This document shows positions 53,939 through 63,655 of a DNA stretch of 64,000 nt, in pieces. Source of the stretch: Actinacidiphila alni (GTDB lineage Bacteria; Actinomycetota; Actinomycetes; Streptomycetales; Streptomycetaceae); NCBI RefSeq assembly GCF_900112845.1, contig NZ_FONG01000005.1:246128-310127 (forward strand), given 5' to 3'. Within the stretch, counting starts at the first letter, position 1; each line of letters begins with the position of its first letter. The notes under the pieces are model-generated. The model did no database searches and was not told the DNA's origin. It saw only the letters and a list, made by a program, of their open reading frames with translations. The translations under genes were made by a program, and so were the position numbers.

Positions 53939-54067
53939 GGGCGCGGGGAACTGCGCGCTCAGCCCGCGCGCACCTTCAGACGAAAAGCCGCCCCCAGCGG
54001 GGCAGACGCTGTTGTTTGTGCGACCACCGGCCCGGTGGTGGCTGGTCGCGCAGTTCCCCGCGCCCCT
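53937..54067 (+). repeat. Dispersed palindromic repeat, copy B
   Basis: 131 bp with 21-nt inverted arms (53937-53957 and 54047-54067), inner GCCGCCCCCAGCGGGGCAGA hairpin, a CTGTTGTTT segment, and a CCACCGGCCCGGTGG hairpin. The left arm overlaps the stop codon of the DUF6350 gene. Confidence 0.88.
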
Positions 54068-54408
54068 CAAGACCTTGGGCGCCGCCTTCCCTGGCGGGAC
54101 TTGCCCCGGGCCTGCCCCCCCTGCGGAGGAGGTTGCCCCATAGGGGCGCGGGGAACTGCGCGCTCAGCCACATCCGTGGCGCGGGTGAAAGACCGCCCCC
54201 AGCGGGGCAGATGCTGTTGTTTTGCGACTACCGGCCGGTGGGGGCGGGCCGCGCAGTTCCCCGCGCCCCTGAAAGACCTCACTCACCGCCCCCCCGCAGG
54301 GGAACCGCAGCGGGGCCGCGGCCCTGGAAGGGCACCCTCTTCCGCAGAGGTGCGGGTGCAGGGGCCGCCGCCCGGATGAGCTTCGCTCACCCGACGCCCG
54401 GAGGGCGG
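53939..54408. other. Gene-free region with two tandem palindromic repeats
   Basis: 470 bp between convergent genes (DUF6350 and the gene ending at 54409). It is filled mainly by repeat copies B and C, 74 bp apart, in the same orientation. The remaining bases (54271-54408) are GC-rich spacer containing an AGGGCACCCTCTTCCGCAGAGGTGCGG-like imperfect palindrome (described in part). No reading frame is credible. Confidence 0.7.
54142..54270 (+). repeat. Dispersed palindromic repeat, copy C
   Basis: 129 bp with 21-nt inverted arms (54142-54162 and 54250-54270) and the same core order as copies B and D (CCCCCAGCGGGGCAGA, TGTTGTTTTGCGACTACC). The left flank CTGCGGAGGAGG is shared with copy A near guaB. 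Confidence 0.88.
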
Positions 54409-55266
54409 TTAGCGGAGGCCGGGGAAGTCGCGGAGGGGACTGGGCAGGAGGTCCTGGCACGACTTGGCCGCCGGCGAGGTCAAAGCATCGTTCTTGCACG
54501 TGAAGTAATCGCTGTAAGCGAACTGCAGCGAATACGTGGTGGCCACCAAAGCAAGCGTCACCGCACTGGTGATGATGCCGCTCCACGCGGAGGTGACGAA
54601 GGACCGCTGGGCGTCGGGCCCGGGCGCCGGCGGCGCGGGCCGCGGCGTCTGGGTGGCGTCGGCCAGGGCGGACGCGGCCTCGGCGCGGGCCTTGGCCCGG
54701 TCCTCCGGGCTCATCCGGAGCGCGGAGATCCCCCAGTAGAGGGCGAGCGCCCCGAGCAGCAGCCCGACCGGCGTCCAGCCGAGGAGGGCGAAGATGAGCC
54801 CCCAGCCACCGCAGACCAGGGCGTAGCGCGAGCGCCGCTGGGCCGGGTCGGTGGGATCGAAGCGCGGCCCGGTGCCGGCAGGGCCGTTCGGTCCGCCGCT
54901 GCCGGGCTCGGGCCTGCGACCGTACGGGTCGGGCCGCCCGCCCTGCGGCTGCTGGCTGCTCCAGCCGTGCCCCCACGCGGTGGGCGCGCCGTGCGGCGGC
55001 GGAGGAGGCGCCCCCTGCGGAGAGCCCCCCTCACCATCGGAATCGGAATCGGAAGAACCGTCCTCCGGAGGAGCCGACTGCGGCGCCGACTGGGAGGCCG
55101 GCCGCGGCTGCCAGGGCCGGTCGGGCGCCCCCTCCGGCGGCGGCGCGAAGGGGTTGTCCTGCTGATCGCCCTCGGGCGCGCGCAGCGCGAGACGAATACG
55201 GCCGCTGCTCATGATGTGATGCGCCATCCCCTTGGGCTCGACTCCTTCTTCGGCCGGTGTCGCCAC
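54409..55266 (-). CDS. Proline-rich membrane protein of unknown function
   Basis: Product of 285 residues. The N-terminal ~145 residues are Pro/Ser/Gly/Asp-rich with an SSDSDSDGEGG acidic patch. Two close hydrophobic helices follow (LVCGGWGLIFALLGWTPVGL, LLLGALALYWGISALRM), then a charged helix (SPEDRAKARAEAASALADAT), another membrane helix (about 233-252, GIITSAVTLALVATTYSLQF) and a short extracellular end with two Cys (FTCKNDALTSPAAKSCQDLL) that could form a disulfide. No family is recognised. Start: GTG at 55266 after GGAGGG; ATGs at 55227 and 55212 are alternatives. Divergent from purN. Confidence 0.75.
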   Translation of the reverse strand: MATPAEEGVEPKGMAHHIMSSGRIRLALRAPEGDQQDNPFAPPPEGAPDRPWQPRPASQSAPQSAPPEDGSSDSDSDGEGGSPQGAPPPPPHGAPTAWGHGWSSQQPQGGRPDPYGRRPEPGSGGPNGPAGTGPRFDPTDPAQRRSRYALVCGGWGLIFALLGWTPVGLLLGALALYWGISALRMSPEDRAKARAEAASALADATQTPRPAPPAPGPDAQRSFVTSAWSGIITSAVTLALVATTYSLQFAYSDYFTCKNDALTSPAAKSCQDLLPSPLRDFPGLR

Positions 55267-55503
55267 CGACCCTCCAGCACCGATATGCCTTTATGCCTCT
55301 TGTAACGACCGTACGACGATGTGCCATCCCTGTCAGATGCGTCACGTACGCCCGCGCGCGGGACGCGCGAAGTACCGCCCTACCGGCAGACGCTACCGCC
55401 CGCACGCTCCCCCGTCCCCTGGGGGACGCCTGGAGTGCCGGTATCGTTGCTGACGGTCGGCGGCCTCGTAGGGTTCCCCGTAATCCGCGCGGCCCTCGAC
55501 TCG

Positions 55504-55509
55504 TATGAT
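55504..55509 (+). promoter_or_regulatory. purN promoter -10 element
   Basis: TATGAT, a near-consensus -10, lies 25 bp before the purN GTG and would give a leader of about 18 nt. A matching -35 is not obvious. Confidence 0.5.
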
Positions 55510-55533
55510 CCTCCAACTGAGAGAGCCCCGCCA

Positions 55534-56157
55534 GTGGCCGCCGCCGCCCCCGCCCGTCTCGTCGTCCTCGTCTCCGGTTCGGGGACGAATCTCCAGGCGC
55601 TGCTCGACGCCATCGACGCCGATCCGGACTTCGGCGCACGCGTCGTCGCGGTCGGCGCCGACCGCGACGGCATCGCGGGCCTGGAGCGCGCCGAGCGCGC
55701 GGGGCTGCCGACCTTCGTGGTCCGCGTCAAGGACCACACGGACCGCGCCGCCTGGGACCTCGCCCTCGCGGAGGCGACCGCCGCGCACACCCCCGATCTC
55801 GTGGTGTCCGCGGGCTTCATGAAGATCGTCGGCAAGGAATTCCTGGCCCGCTTCGGCGGCCGCTTCGTCAACACCCACCCCGCGCTGCTGCCGAGTTTCC
55901 CCGGCGCCCACGGCGTGCGCGACGCGCTCGCGTACGGCGCCAAGGTGACCGGATGCACCGTCCACTTCGTCGACGACGGCGTCGACACCGGCCCGGTCAT
56001 CGCCCAGGGCGTGGTCGAGGTCCGGCCGGACGACACGGAGGACGCGCTCCACGAGCGCATCAAGGAAGTCGAGCGACGACTGCTCGTCGAGACCGTGGGG
56101 CGTCTGGCGCGTCACGGCTACCGCATTGAGGGACGGAAAGTTCATGTCGGTGAATAA
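55534..56157 (+). CDS. purN: Phosphoribosylglycinamide formyltransferase
   Basis: Cytoplasmic enzyme that transfers a formyl group from 10-formyltetrahydrofolate to GAR, the third step of purine synthesis. Product of 207 residues. Motifs: [16 protein letters not shown] near residue 11; catalytic Asn113 and His115 in [17 protein letters not shown]; Asp151 in [10 protein letters not shown]. The start is the GTG at 55534 downstream of TATGAT; longer open frames upstream include the promoter. It overlaps purH by 14 bp. Confidence 0.94.
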   Translation: MAAAAPARLVVLVSGSGTNLQALLDAIDADPDFGARVVAVGADRDGIAGLERAERAGLPTFVVRVKDHTDRAAWDLALAEATAAHTPDLVVSAGFMKIVGKEFLARFGGRFVNTHPALLPSFPGAHGVRDALAYGAKVTGCTVHFVDDGVDTGPVIAQGVVEVRPDDTEDALHERIKEVERRLLVETVGRLARHGYRIEGRKVHVGE

Positions 56158-57694
56158 GCCCATCCGCCGCGCACTGATCAGTGTCTACGACAAGACGGGT
56201 CTCGAGGACCTGGCCCGCGGTCTGCACGAGGCGGGTGTGGAGCTGGTGTCGACCGGCTCGACCGCCGCGAAGATCGCGGCCGCGGGCGTACCCGTCACCA
56301 AGGTGGAGGAGCTGACCGGCTTCCCCGAGTGCCTGGACGGCCGGGTCAAGACGCTGCACCCGCGCGTGCACGCCGGCATCCTCGCCGACCTCCGCCTCGA
56401 GGACCACCAGCGGCAGCTCGCCGAACTGGGCGTCGAGCCCTTCGAGTTGGTCGTCGTCAACCTCTACCCGTTCAAGGAGACCGTCGCCTCCGGCGCGAGC
56501 CCCGACGAGTGCGTGGAGCAGATCGACATCGGCGGCCCGTCCATGGTCCGCGCCGCCGCCAAGAACCACCCCTCGGTCGCGGTCGTCGTCAGCCCGTCCC
56601 GTTACGCCGACGTCCTGGCCGCCGTCCGCGACGGCGGCTTCGACCTCGCCACCCGCAAGCAGCTCGCCGCCGCGGCCTTCCAGCACACCGCCGCGTACGA
56701 CGTGGCCGTCGCCTCCTGGTTCCTCGACGGGTACGCGTCCGACGAGGAATTCCCGGAGTTCAGCGGGCAGACGTACACCCGGCAGCAGACCCTGCGCTAC
56801 GGCGAGAACCCGCACCAGGGCGCGGCGCTCTACACCGACGGCAGCGGTACGGGCCTGGCCGGCGCCGAGCAACTGCACGGCAAGGAGATGTCGTACAACA
56901 ACTACGTCGACACCGAGGCCGCGCGCCGCGCCGCCTACGACCACGACGGTGTCTGCGTCGCCATCATCAAGCACGCCAACCCCTGCGGGATCGCGGTCGG
57001 TTCCGACGTCGCCGACGCCCACCGCAAGGCGCACGCCTGCGACCCGGTCTCGGCGTACGGCGGCGTCATCGCCGTCAACCGGCCGGTGTCGGTGGCCATG
57101 GCCGAGCAGGTCGCGGACATCTTCACCGAAGTCATCGTCGCCCCCGCGTACGAGGACGGCGCCGTCGAGGTGCTGGCCCGCAAGAAGAACATCCGTGTGC
57201 TGCGGTGCGCGGACGCTCCCGCCGCGGTCACCGAGTACAAGCCGATCGAGGGCGGGCTGCTCGTCCAGGCCAAGGACCGGCTCCAGGCCGACGGTGACGA
57301 CCCGGCGAGCTGGACGCTCGCCACGGGGGAGGCGCTGTCCGCCGAGGAGCTGGCCGAACTCGCCTTCGCCTGGCGGGCCTGCCGTGCCGTCAAGTCCAAC
57401 GCGATTCTTCTCGCGAAGGGCGGGGCCACGGTCGGGGTCGGCATGGGGCAGGTCAACCGGGTCGACTCCGCCAAGCTCGCCGTCGACCGGGCCGGGGCCG
57501 AGCGGGCTTCCGGTTCCTTTGCCGCCTCCGACGCCTTCTTCCCCTTCCCGGACGGACTGGAAGTCCTGACCGCCGCGGGCGTCAAGGCCGTCGTCCAGCC
57601 GGGCGGCTCCATTCGCGACGACGCGGTTGCCGCTGCCGCGGCCAAGGCGGGAGTCACGATGTACCTCACGGGTACGCGCCACTTCTTCCACTGA
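56144..57694 (+). CDS. purH: Bifunctional AICAR transformylase/IMP cyclohydrolase
   Basis: Catalyses the last two steps of IMP synthesis. Product of 516 residues: N-terminal IMP cyclohydrolase ([53 protein letters not shown]) and C-terminal transformylase ([26 protein letters not shown] with the Lys-His pair, [10 protein letters not shown]). It starts inside the end of purN (overlap 56144-56157), so translation is coupled. It uses 10-formyl-THF, which FolD at 58.9 kb helps make. Repeat copy D lies after the stop. Confidence 0.96.
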   Translation: MSVNKPIRRALISVYDKTGLEDLARGLHEAGVELVSTGSTAAKIAAAGVPVTKVEELTGFPECLDGRVKTLHPRVHAGILADLRLEDHQRQLAELGVEPFELVVVNLYPFKETVASGASPDECVEQIDIGGPSMVRAAAKNHPSVAVVVSPSRYADVLAAVRDGGFDLATRKQLAAAAFQHTAAYDVAVASWFLDGYASDEEFPEFSGQTYTRQQTLRYGENPHQGAALYTDGSGTGLAGAEQLHGKEMSYNNYVDTEAARRAAYDHDGVCVAIIKHANPCGIAVGSDVADAHRKAHACDPVSAYGGVIAVNRPVSVAMAEQVADIFTEVIVAPAYEDGAVEVLARKKNIRVLRCADAPAAVTEYKPIEGGLLVQAKDRLQADGDDPASWTLATGEALSAEELAELAFAWRACRAVKSNAILLAKGGATVGVGMGQVNRVDSAKLAVDRAGAERASGSFAASDAFFPFPDGLEVLTAAGVKAVVQPGGSIRDDAVAAAAAKAGVTMYLTGTRHFFH

Positions 57695-58009
57695 CCCGCC
57701 ACTCGCGGAGTACGGCACCCTTTCCCCGCCCCGGGGGAGGGGGGTGCCCCTTTAGGGGCGCGGGGAACTGCGCGCTCGGGCCGCGCGGGCGTTCAGGCGA
57801 AAAGCCGCCCCCAGCGGGGCAGACGCTGTTGTTTGTGCGACCACCGGGCCGGTGGGGGCTGGTCGCGCAGTTCCCCGCGCCCCTAAAAGACCTCACTCGC
57901 CGCCAGGCGAAAAGGCACCGCACTCCGCAGGAGACCTCAGGCACCCCCGACAGGGGGTCACGCGCCGCCCTCCGCGAGAGGGGCGCCCTCCTCCGCGGGA
58001 GGAGTCAGG
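57695..58009. other. Gene-free region between purH and the RDD protein
   Basis: 315 bp between convergent genes. The centre is palindromic repeat copy D (57754-57884). The rest is GC-rich spacer with small imperfect palindromes near 57955-58008 (CTCCGCGAGAGGGGCGCC and CTCCGCGGGAGGAG). No gene or known RNA is seen. Confidence 0.65.
57754..57884 (+). repeat. Dispersed palindromic repeat, copy D
   Basis: 131 bp with perfect 21-nt inverted arms (57754-57774 and 57864-57884), inner CCGCCCCCAGCGGGGCAGAC and CCACCGGGCCGGTGG hairpins in the same order as copies B and C. It lies 60 bp after purH, on the boundary between convergent genes. Confidence 0.88.
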
Positions 58010-58681
58010 TCAGGACGGGTCCTTGATGACAACCGTGTGGACAATTTTGTCCGAGAACGTCTGCTTCTTGTCGTCCCACAACGGCCACAGAAAGCCGAGG
58101 TAGCACGCCGCCCCGTCCACGACGTGGAGGAGGCGCCGCCCGAAGGCGAGACCGAAGCCGAGCGTGGCGCCGTCGTATTCGCGCAGGAGTCGGATGCCGA
58201 CGATCTTCTTGCCGGGGGTCTGCCCGGTCGTCCCCTCGCGGTAGCAGAGGAAGAGGCCGACGGCGAGGCTGAGCAGACCGCCGATGACGATCAGGGCGAT
58301 GGAGCCGCCCGAGACGTGCGGCGCGGGGCACGAATCCGACGGGATCCCGGCGTCGTCACAGTCGTTGACCCGGTCGACGGCCTTGCTGACGATCTGCGCG
58401 TACCCGGCTATGAGCAGCCCCATCGGGACCAGCAGGAACATGAGCGCGTCCAGGAGCGTCGCGCCCACCCGGGCGCCCCAGCTCGCGAGCGGCGGCATGC
58501 CGGGCGGCAGGTGGCCCGGCGGGTAGCCGGGCGGGTAACCGCCGTAGCCGGGCGTCTGCTGCGGCTGCGGGTAGCCGTACGGCTGCGTCGGCTGCTGCGG
58601 GAAGCCCTGGGCGTACGGATCCTGGCCGTAGGGCTGCTGCGGGTAGCCGTAGGGGTTCCCGGGACCGGGTGGTTGGCTCAC
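58010..58681 (-). CDS. RDD family membrane protein
   Basis: Product of 223 residues. A Pro/Gln/Tyr/Gly-rich N-terminal tail (1-65, [17 protein letters not shown] type) precedes an RDD domain: [20 protein letters not shown] (the Arg-Asp-Asp pattern starts here), helix [40 protein letters not shown], and a last membrane segment near [19 protein letters not shown]. Function in this family is mostly unknown; some members are transporters or exchangers. The start is the GTG of [10 protein letters not shown] with AAGGAAG upstream. Confidence 0.86.
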   Translation of the reverse strand: MSQPPGPGNPYGYPQQPYGQDPYAQGFPQQPTQPYGYPQPQQTPGYGGYPPGYPPGHLPPGMPPLASWGARVGATLLDALMFLLVPMGLLIAGYAQIVSKAVDRVNDCDDAGIPSDSCPAPHVSGGSIALIVIGGLLSLAVGLFLCYREGTTGQTPGKKIVGIRLLREYDGATLGFGLAFGRRLLHVVDGAACYLGFLWPLWDDKKQTFSDKIVHTVVIKDPS

Positions 58682-58946
58682 GTGCTGCTTCTTCCTTGAC
58701 AGTCTCGACGGTCTTGACGATGAGGACGGCGGGCCGGTCGGTACGGTGCCGGAGCCGGGCGACGGCCTCATCGGATTGTCGCCATTTCCGTCGTACTGGC
58801 CCGTTCGGGGGACGAGGCCACATCGTGGGGCCGTTGTGCCCCGGCGCGCAAGGGACCTGGGACGACGGCGGGCCGCCGGGCGGGTACGGGACCGCTCCGC
58901 GGGGGCGGATTCGTCGGCCGCAGGTCCGATCCGCGAGAATGGCGCC

Positions 58947-59810
58947 ATGACCGCCCAGATTCTCGATGGCAAGGCCACCGCCGCCGCGATCAAGTCCGAA
59001 CTCACCGCCCGCGTCGAGGCGCTGAAGGCCCGCGGGATCACCCCCGGCCTCGGCACGCTGCTGGTCGGCGACGACCCGGGCAGCAAGTGGTACGTCGCGG
59101 GCAAGCACCGCGACTGCGCGCAGGTGGGCATCGCCTCCATCCAGCGTGAACTCCCGGACACCGCCACCCAGGAGGAGATCGAGGCGGTCGTCCGCGAGCT
59201 GAACGCCGACCCGGCCTGCACCGGCTACATCGTGCAGCTGCCGCTGCCCAAGGGCATCGACACCAACCGGGTGCTGGAGCTGATGGACCCGGCCAAGGAC
59301 GCCGACGGCCTGCACCCGATGAGCCTGGGCCGGCTCGTGCTGAACGAGACGGGGCCGCTGCCCTGCACCCCCAACGGCATCGTGGAACTGCTGCGCCGGC
59401 ACGGCGTGGCGATCAACGGCGCGCATGTGGTGGTGGTCGGGCGCGGCATCACCGTCGGGCGGTCGATCGGCCTGCTGCTGACCCGTAAGTCGGAGAACGC
59501 GACGGTCACGCTGTGCCACACCGGCACCCGCGACCTGTCCGCGCACCTGCGGGAGGCCGACATCGTCGTGGCCGCCGCCGGGGTGGCGCACATCATCAAG
59601 CCCGAGGACGTGAAGCCGGGCGCGGCCGTGCTGGACGTCGGCGTCAGCCGGGACGAGAACGGCAAGATCGTCGGCGACGTGCACCCGGGCGTCGCCGAGG
59701 TCGCCGCCTGGATCTCGCCGAACCCGGGCGGCGTCGGCCCGATGACGCGGGCGCTGCTGCTGCAGAACGTGGTGGAGGCGTCCGAGCGGGCCGCGGACCA
59801 TGTCGGCTGA
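58947..59810 (+). CDS. folD: Methylenetetrahydrofolate dehydrogenase/cyclohydrolase
   Basis: Bifunctional cytoplasmic enzyme that turns 5,10-methylene-THF into 10-formyl-THF with NADP+, feeding PurN and PurH. Product of 287 residues. Motifs: [20 protein letters not shown] (catalytic Tyr and Lys), [67 protein letters not shown] and [22 protein letters not shown] -10-like element ends 6 bp before the ATG, so the mRNA may be leaderless. It overlaps the DUF3017 gene by 11 bp. Confidence 0.95.
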   Translation: MTAQILDGKATAAAIKSELTARVEALKARGITPGLGTLLVGDDPGSKWYVAGKHRDCAQVGIASIQRELPDTATQEEIEAVVRELNADPACTGYIVQLPLPKGIDTNRVLELMDPAKDADGLHPMSLGRLVLNETGPLPCTPNGIVELLRRHGVAINGAHVVVVGRGITVGRSIGLLLTRKSENATVTLCHTGTRDLSAHLREADIVVAAAGVAHIIKPEDVKPGAAVLDVGVSRDENGKIVGDVHPGVAEVAAWISPNPGGVGPMTRALLLQNVVEASERAADHVG

Positions 59811-60465
59811 GTCGAGTCCCGCGGACGGCGCCGGATTCGGCGCGGGGGGCGCGGACCCTTCGGAGTCCGCCGTCACGGGCTCCCCGTCCGCCGCGGCCGG
59901 GCAGCCCGCGTGGCGCCGCGGCCGTGGCGCCGAGCCGAGCGGCCCCAACGGCTCCGGCGGTCCCGGCGGTCCCGGCTCCGGCGGTTCCAACGGCCCCTCG
60001 GAGAACGGCCACGCGCCCGGTTACGGCTCCGGCTCGGGCTCCGGCTCGGGCCAGAACAACGGTCAGGCGCCCGGTGCCGCGCACGCCCGGCACGGCGCCG
60101 ACGTCGCCCGCACCACCGCCCGCCCCGAGGGCGGCGGCCGGGCCGCGGGCCGCGACGCCCCGGCGCCGGCCCGTCAGTGGCCGATCCTCCTGGTCATCTG
60201 CGGTGCCGCGATCGGCCTGATCGTCACGGCCACCGGCGCCTTCCGCCCGGGCGCGATCGTGATCGGCTCGGCCCTGCTGCTCGGCGCGGTCCTGCGCTGG
60301 AGCGTCACGGCCGTCGGCATGCTCGCCGTCCGCAGCCGCTTCACCGACGTCATCACGTACGGCATCTTCGGGCTCGCCATCATCCTGCTGGCGCTGATGG
60401 CCCAGCCGGACCCGGTGATCCGCATCCCGTTCCTGGAGGACATCATCCACTTCTCCGTCCGGTAG
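59800..60465 (+). CDS. DUF3017 membrane protein
   Basis: Product of 221 residues. A long disordered Gly/Ser/Pro-rich tail (1-120, with a GSGSGSGSG run) is followed by the DUF3017 domain: three hydrophobic helices ([56 protein letters not shown]) separated by Arg-containing loops. The family is actinobacterial and regularly follows folD; the role is unknown. Start: ATG overlapping the end of folD, so translation is coupled. Confidence 0.87.
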   Translation: MSAESSPADGAGFGAGGADPSESAVTGSPSAAAGQPAWRRGRGAEPSGPNGSGGPGGPGSGGSNGPSENGHAPGYGSGSGSGSGQNNGQAPGAAHARHGADVARTTARPEGGGRAAGRDAPAPARQWPILLVICGAAIGLIVTATGAFRPGAIVIGSALLLGAVLRWSVTAVGMLAVRSRFTDVITYGIFGLAIILLALMAQPDPVIRIPFLEDIIHFSVR

Positions 60466-60614
60466 GACGCGTCGCGGTCCTGCGCCGCGCCCTACCACCC
60501 CGAAACGAATTCGGTCAGCCCGTCCCGGAAAGTCCGGCGGAAGGGGGACAGGCGTTCTAGCGTGGGGGCGGGCGCGGTGGCGCCGTGGGCGCGGGGGGCG
60601 GAGAAGGGGGCACG

Positions 60615-61457
60615 ATGGGGCAGTGGGAGCCGCTGGCGGACCGGATCCCGGTGGACACGCGGCGGTTGGCCACGCAATTACGCCGGATGAAGGACCGCAG
60701 CGGTCTGACCGTACCGGCGCTCGCGGCCCGTACCGCGCAGTCCGCCGAGTCGTGGGAGAAGTACCTCAACGGCAGGTCGCTGCCGCCGCTGGACGCCGTC
60801 GAGACGCTGGCGCAGGCGAGCGGCGCCGACTACGACCGGATCGGCGCGCTGTGGAAGCTCGCGGAGAAGGCGGCCACCGGTACCGGTGACCGCGGCCGGG
60901 GCAAACCCGTGCCGCACCCCGACCCCCTCGACCCGCTCGGCGCCGAGGAGGGCCTGCCGCCCCGCCACCGCCGCCGGGCGCTGCTGCTCGGCATGGCCGC
61001 GGTGCTGGTGGTGGGCGCCGCCCTCACGGTGCTGTTCGCGGCCGGCCCGAGTACGGGCAAGGCACCGCTGCCCGGCGCGGGCCCGACGGTGCCCGACCGG
61101 GCCGGGGCGACGCTGCCGCCGGGTACGAAGGGCGCCGCGCCGCGTACGTCACCGGGCGCCACGGCCCCCGCGCGTCAAGGCGGCGCCTCTCCCCGTACGC
61201 CCGGGCCCTCGGTGACCGCGATGCTCGGCGGCGACTCGCCGTCCCCGACCGGTCCTCCCGCCACGGGGCCCGGCGGCTCCGTACCGCCGCGGACCACCGC
61301 ACCCGCCGACCCGGGCGCACCGCCCAGCGGAACCGTTTCGCCAACATCATCCGCGTCCCCCACCACGACGCCGACCCAGGCCCCGACCCCGAGCCCGACC
61401 CGCAGCGGCGGCCTGTGCCTCGGCCTGATCGTGCTGAACGTCTGCGTCGGCGGCTAG
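60615..61457 (+). CDS. XRE-type helix-turn-helix membrane protein with TTA codon
   Basis: Product of 280 residues. The N-terminal helix-turn-helix (about 12-75: RRLATQLRRMKDRSGLTVPA, then LAARTAQSAESWEKYLNGRS) is followed by a charged linker, one membrane helix (about 122-141, ALLLGMAAVLVVGAALTVLF) and a long extracellular Pro/Thr/Ser/Gly-rich tail that ends with GGLCLGLIVLNVCVGG, which has two Cys. Codon 22, inside the HTH, is TTA (60678-60680), implying bldA control. It may sense an outside cue and act on DNA or on the nearby mdh. Start: ATG after GAGAAGGGGG. Confidence 0.8.
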   Translation: MGQWEPLADRIPVDTRRLATQLRRMKDRSGLTVPALAARTAQSAESWEKYLNGRSLPPLDAVETLAQASGADYDRIGALWKLAEKAATGTGDRGRGKPVPHPDPLDPLGAEEGLPPRHRRRALLLGMAAVLVVGAALTVLFAAGPSTGKAPLPGAGPTVPDRAGATLPPGTKGAAPRTSPGATAPARQGGASPRTPGPSVTAMLGGDSPSPTGPPATGPGGSVPPRTTAPADPGAPPSGTVSPTSSASPTTTPTQAPTPSPTRSGGLCLGLIVLNVCVGG

Positions 61458-61599
61458 CTTTTCCGGCGCGTACGGGGCGCGCACCGGCGGGCAGGTCCCG
61501 GCCGGAGCCGGCCGCCGCTGTCCCGGGCGGAGCCCGACCCGCGGTGACCGGGGCCACAGCCCCTCGCGTCACCGGGCGGCCCGGCGCGCGATAGCCTGA

Positions 61600-62715
<1,116 letters not shown>

Positions 62716-62731
62716 GCCCCAACCTTTCGTT

Positions 62732-62765
62732 GTAAGGGGTCCCGCCCTGGTGCGGGGCCCCTTAC
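62732..62765 (+). terminator. mdh terminator hairpin
   Basis: A 14-bp stem (GTAAGGGGTCCCGC with GCGGGGCCCCTTAC, one G-U pair) and loop CCTGGT, followed by GTTTG. It lies 17 bp after the mdh stop and 11 bp before the next gene. Confidence 0.85.
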
Positions 62766-62775
62766 GTTTGCCCCC

Positions 62776-63258
62776 ATGGACGTCATCCTCCGCGAGATCC
62801 GCGACTCCGACCTGCCCGTCTTCTTCGCCCACGGCCAGGACCCCGAGTCCGTCCGGATGGCGGCCTTCACCCACGAGGACCCCGCCGACCGCGCCGCCTT
62901 CGATGCCCACTGGGCCCGCATCCGCGCCCTCCCCGACGTCCTGAACCGTACGGTCGTCCCGGCCGCGTCCCCCGACGAGATCCTCGGCCACGTCGCCGTC
63001 TACGGCCCCCCGGACGAACGCGAGGTCACCTACTGGATCGGCCGCCCCTACTGGGGCCGCGGCGCCGCCACCGCCGCCCTCCGCGCTCTCCTCCTGCTGG
63101 CCCCGGAACGTCCTGTGTACGCCCGCGCCGCCTCCGACAACGCCGGCTCCCTCCGCGTCCTGCAGAAGTGCGGCTTCGTCGTCACCGGCACCGACCGCGG
63201 TTACGCGGCCGGCCGCGGCGAGGAGATCGAGGAGACGCTCCTCACCCTGAAGGCGTGA
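62776..63258 (+). CDS. GNAT family N-acetyltransferase
   Basis: Product of 160 residues. GNAT pattern: VILREIRDSDLPVFFAHGQD at the start, YWIGRPYWGRGAATAALRAL (motif A, acetyl-CoA pyrophosphate loop GRGAAT) and ASDNAGSLRVLQKCGFVV (motif B). It resembles the RimJ/RimL-like branch; the acceptor is unknown. The leader between the mdh terminator and the ATG is very short, so the transcript is probably leaderless or depends on readthrough. Convergent with the next gene (6 bp between stops). Confidence 0.88.
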   Translation: MDVILREIRDSDLPVFFAHGQDPESVRMAAFTHEDPADRAAFDAHWARIRALPDVLNRTVVPAASPDEILGHVAVYGPPDEREVTYWIGRPYWGRGAATAALRALLLLAPERPVYARAASDNAGSLRVLQKCGFVVTGTDRGYAAGRGEEIEETLLTLKA

Positions 63259-63264
63259 CCTCCC

Positions 63265-63630
63265 CTACTCCTCCTGGGCGTTGACCGTCTCCTCGACCGT
63301 CACGTCGATGATCCGGTCCCGCTCGGCGGGCTCCAACTCCGGGACGGCCCTGCCCTCCTGCTGGAGCTGCTGCCGCACGCGGCGCGCGATGGCGTCGACA
63401 TCGGGTTCGCCCGCGCCGCGACTGCGGATGTCGTGGTAGATCATCCAGGCCGTGTTGGCGATGGCGACGATCAGCCCGCCCAGCTCGGTGGGATTGAAAT
63501 ACTGCCCGGGCGCCGTTGTCGCCCCCCTGACGGCCAGCGCTTCCTCCACGTCCTCGGCCAGCGTGGGATACGTCGGGCCGGTGAGGCGTTGCGCTGCGGC
63601 GCGGGCGGCCTTCTCGATGGCGTCGTCCAT
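63265..63630 (-). CDS. Small conserved-type protein next to TPR gene, function unknown
   Basis: Product of 121 residues. N-terminal helix (AIEKAARAAAQRLTGPTYPT), a central hydrophobic segment (ELGGLIVAIANTAWMIYHDI, about 48-67) that could be a membrane helix, and an acidic C-terminus (ELEPAERDRIIDVTVEETVN). It lies 25 bp downstream of a TPR-protein gene on the same strand and is probably co-transcribed. Small proteins beside TPR/STAND proteins in Streptomyces often belong to conflict-type systems, but this one is not recognised. Confidence 0.7.
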   Translation of the reverse strand: MDDAIEKAARAAAQRLTGPTYPTLAEDVEEALAVRGATTAPGQYFNPTELGGLIVAIANTAWMIYHDIRSRGAGEPDVDAIARRVRQQLQQEGRAVPELEPAERDRIIDVTVEETVNAQEE

Positions 63631-63655
63631 GCGGGAGTTCTCCTTGGGGTGAGGG

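Noticed and set aside
52420..55305. Plus-strand frame of 961 codons running through DUF6350, two palindromic repeats and the opposite gene
   Set aside because: It crosses repeats and intergenic DNA and has Arg/Pro-rich out-of-frame content; the DUF6350 frame is the real one.
58760..58946. Possible ZTP (pfl) riboswitch upstream of folD
   Set aside because: The leader contains some GGGCGG-type pairs, but the conserved core blocks of that class were not found in order.
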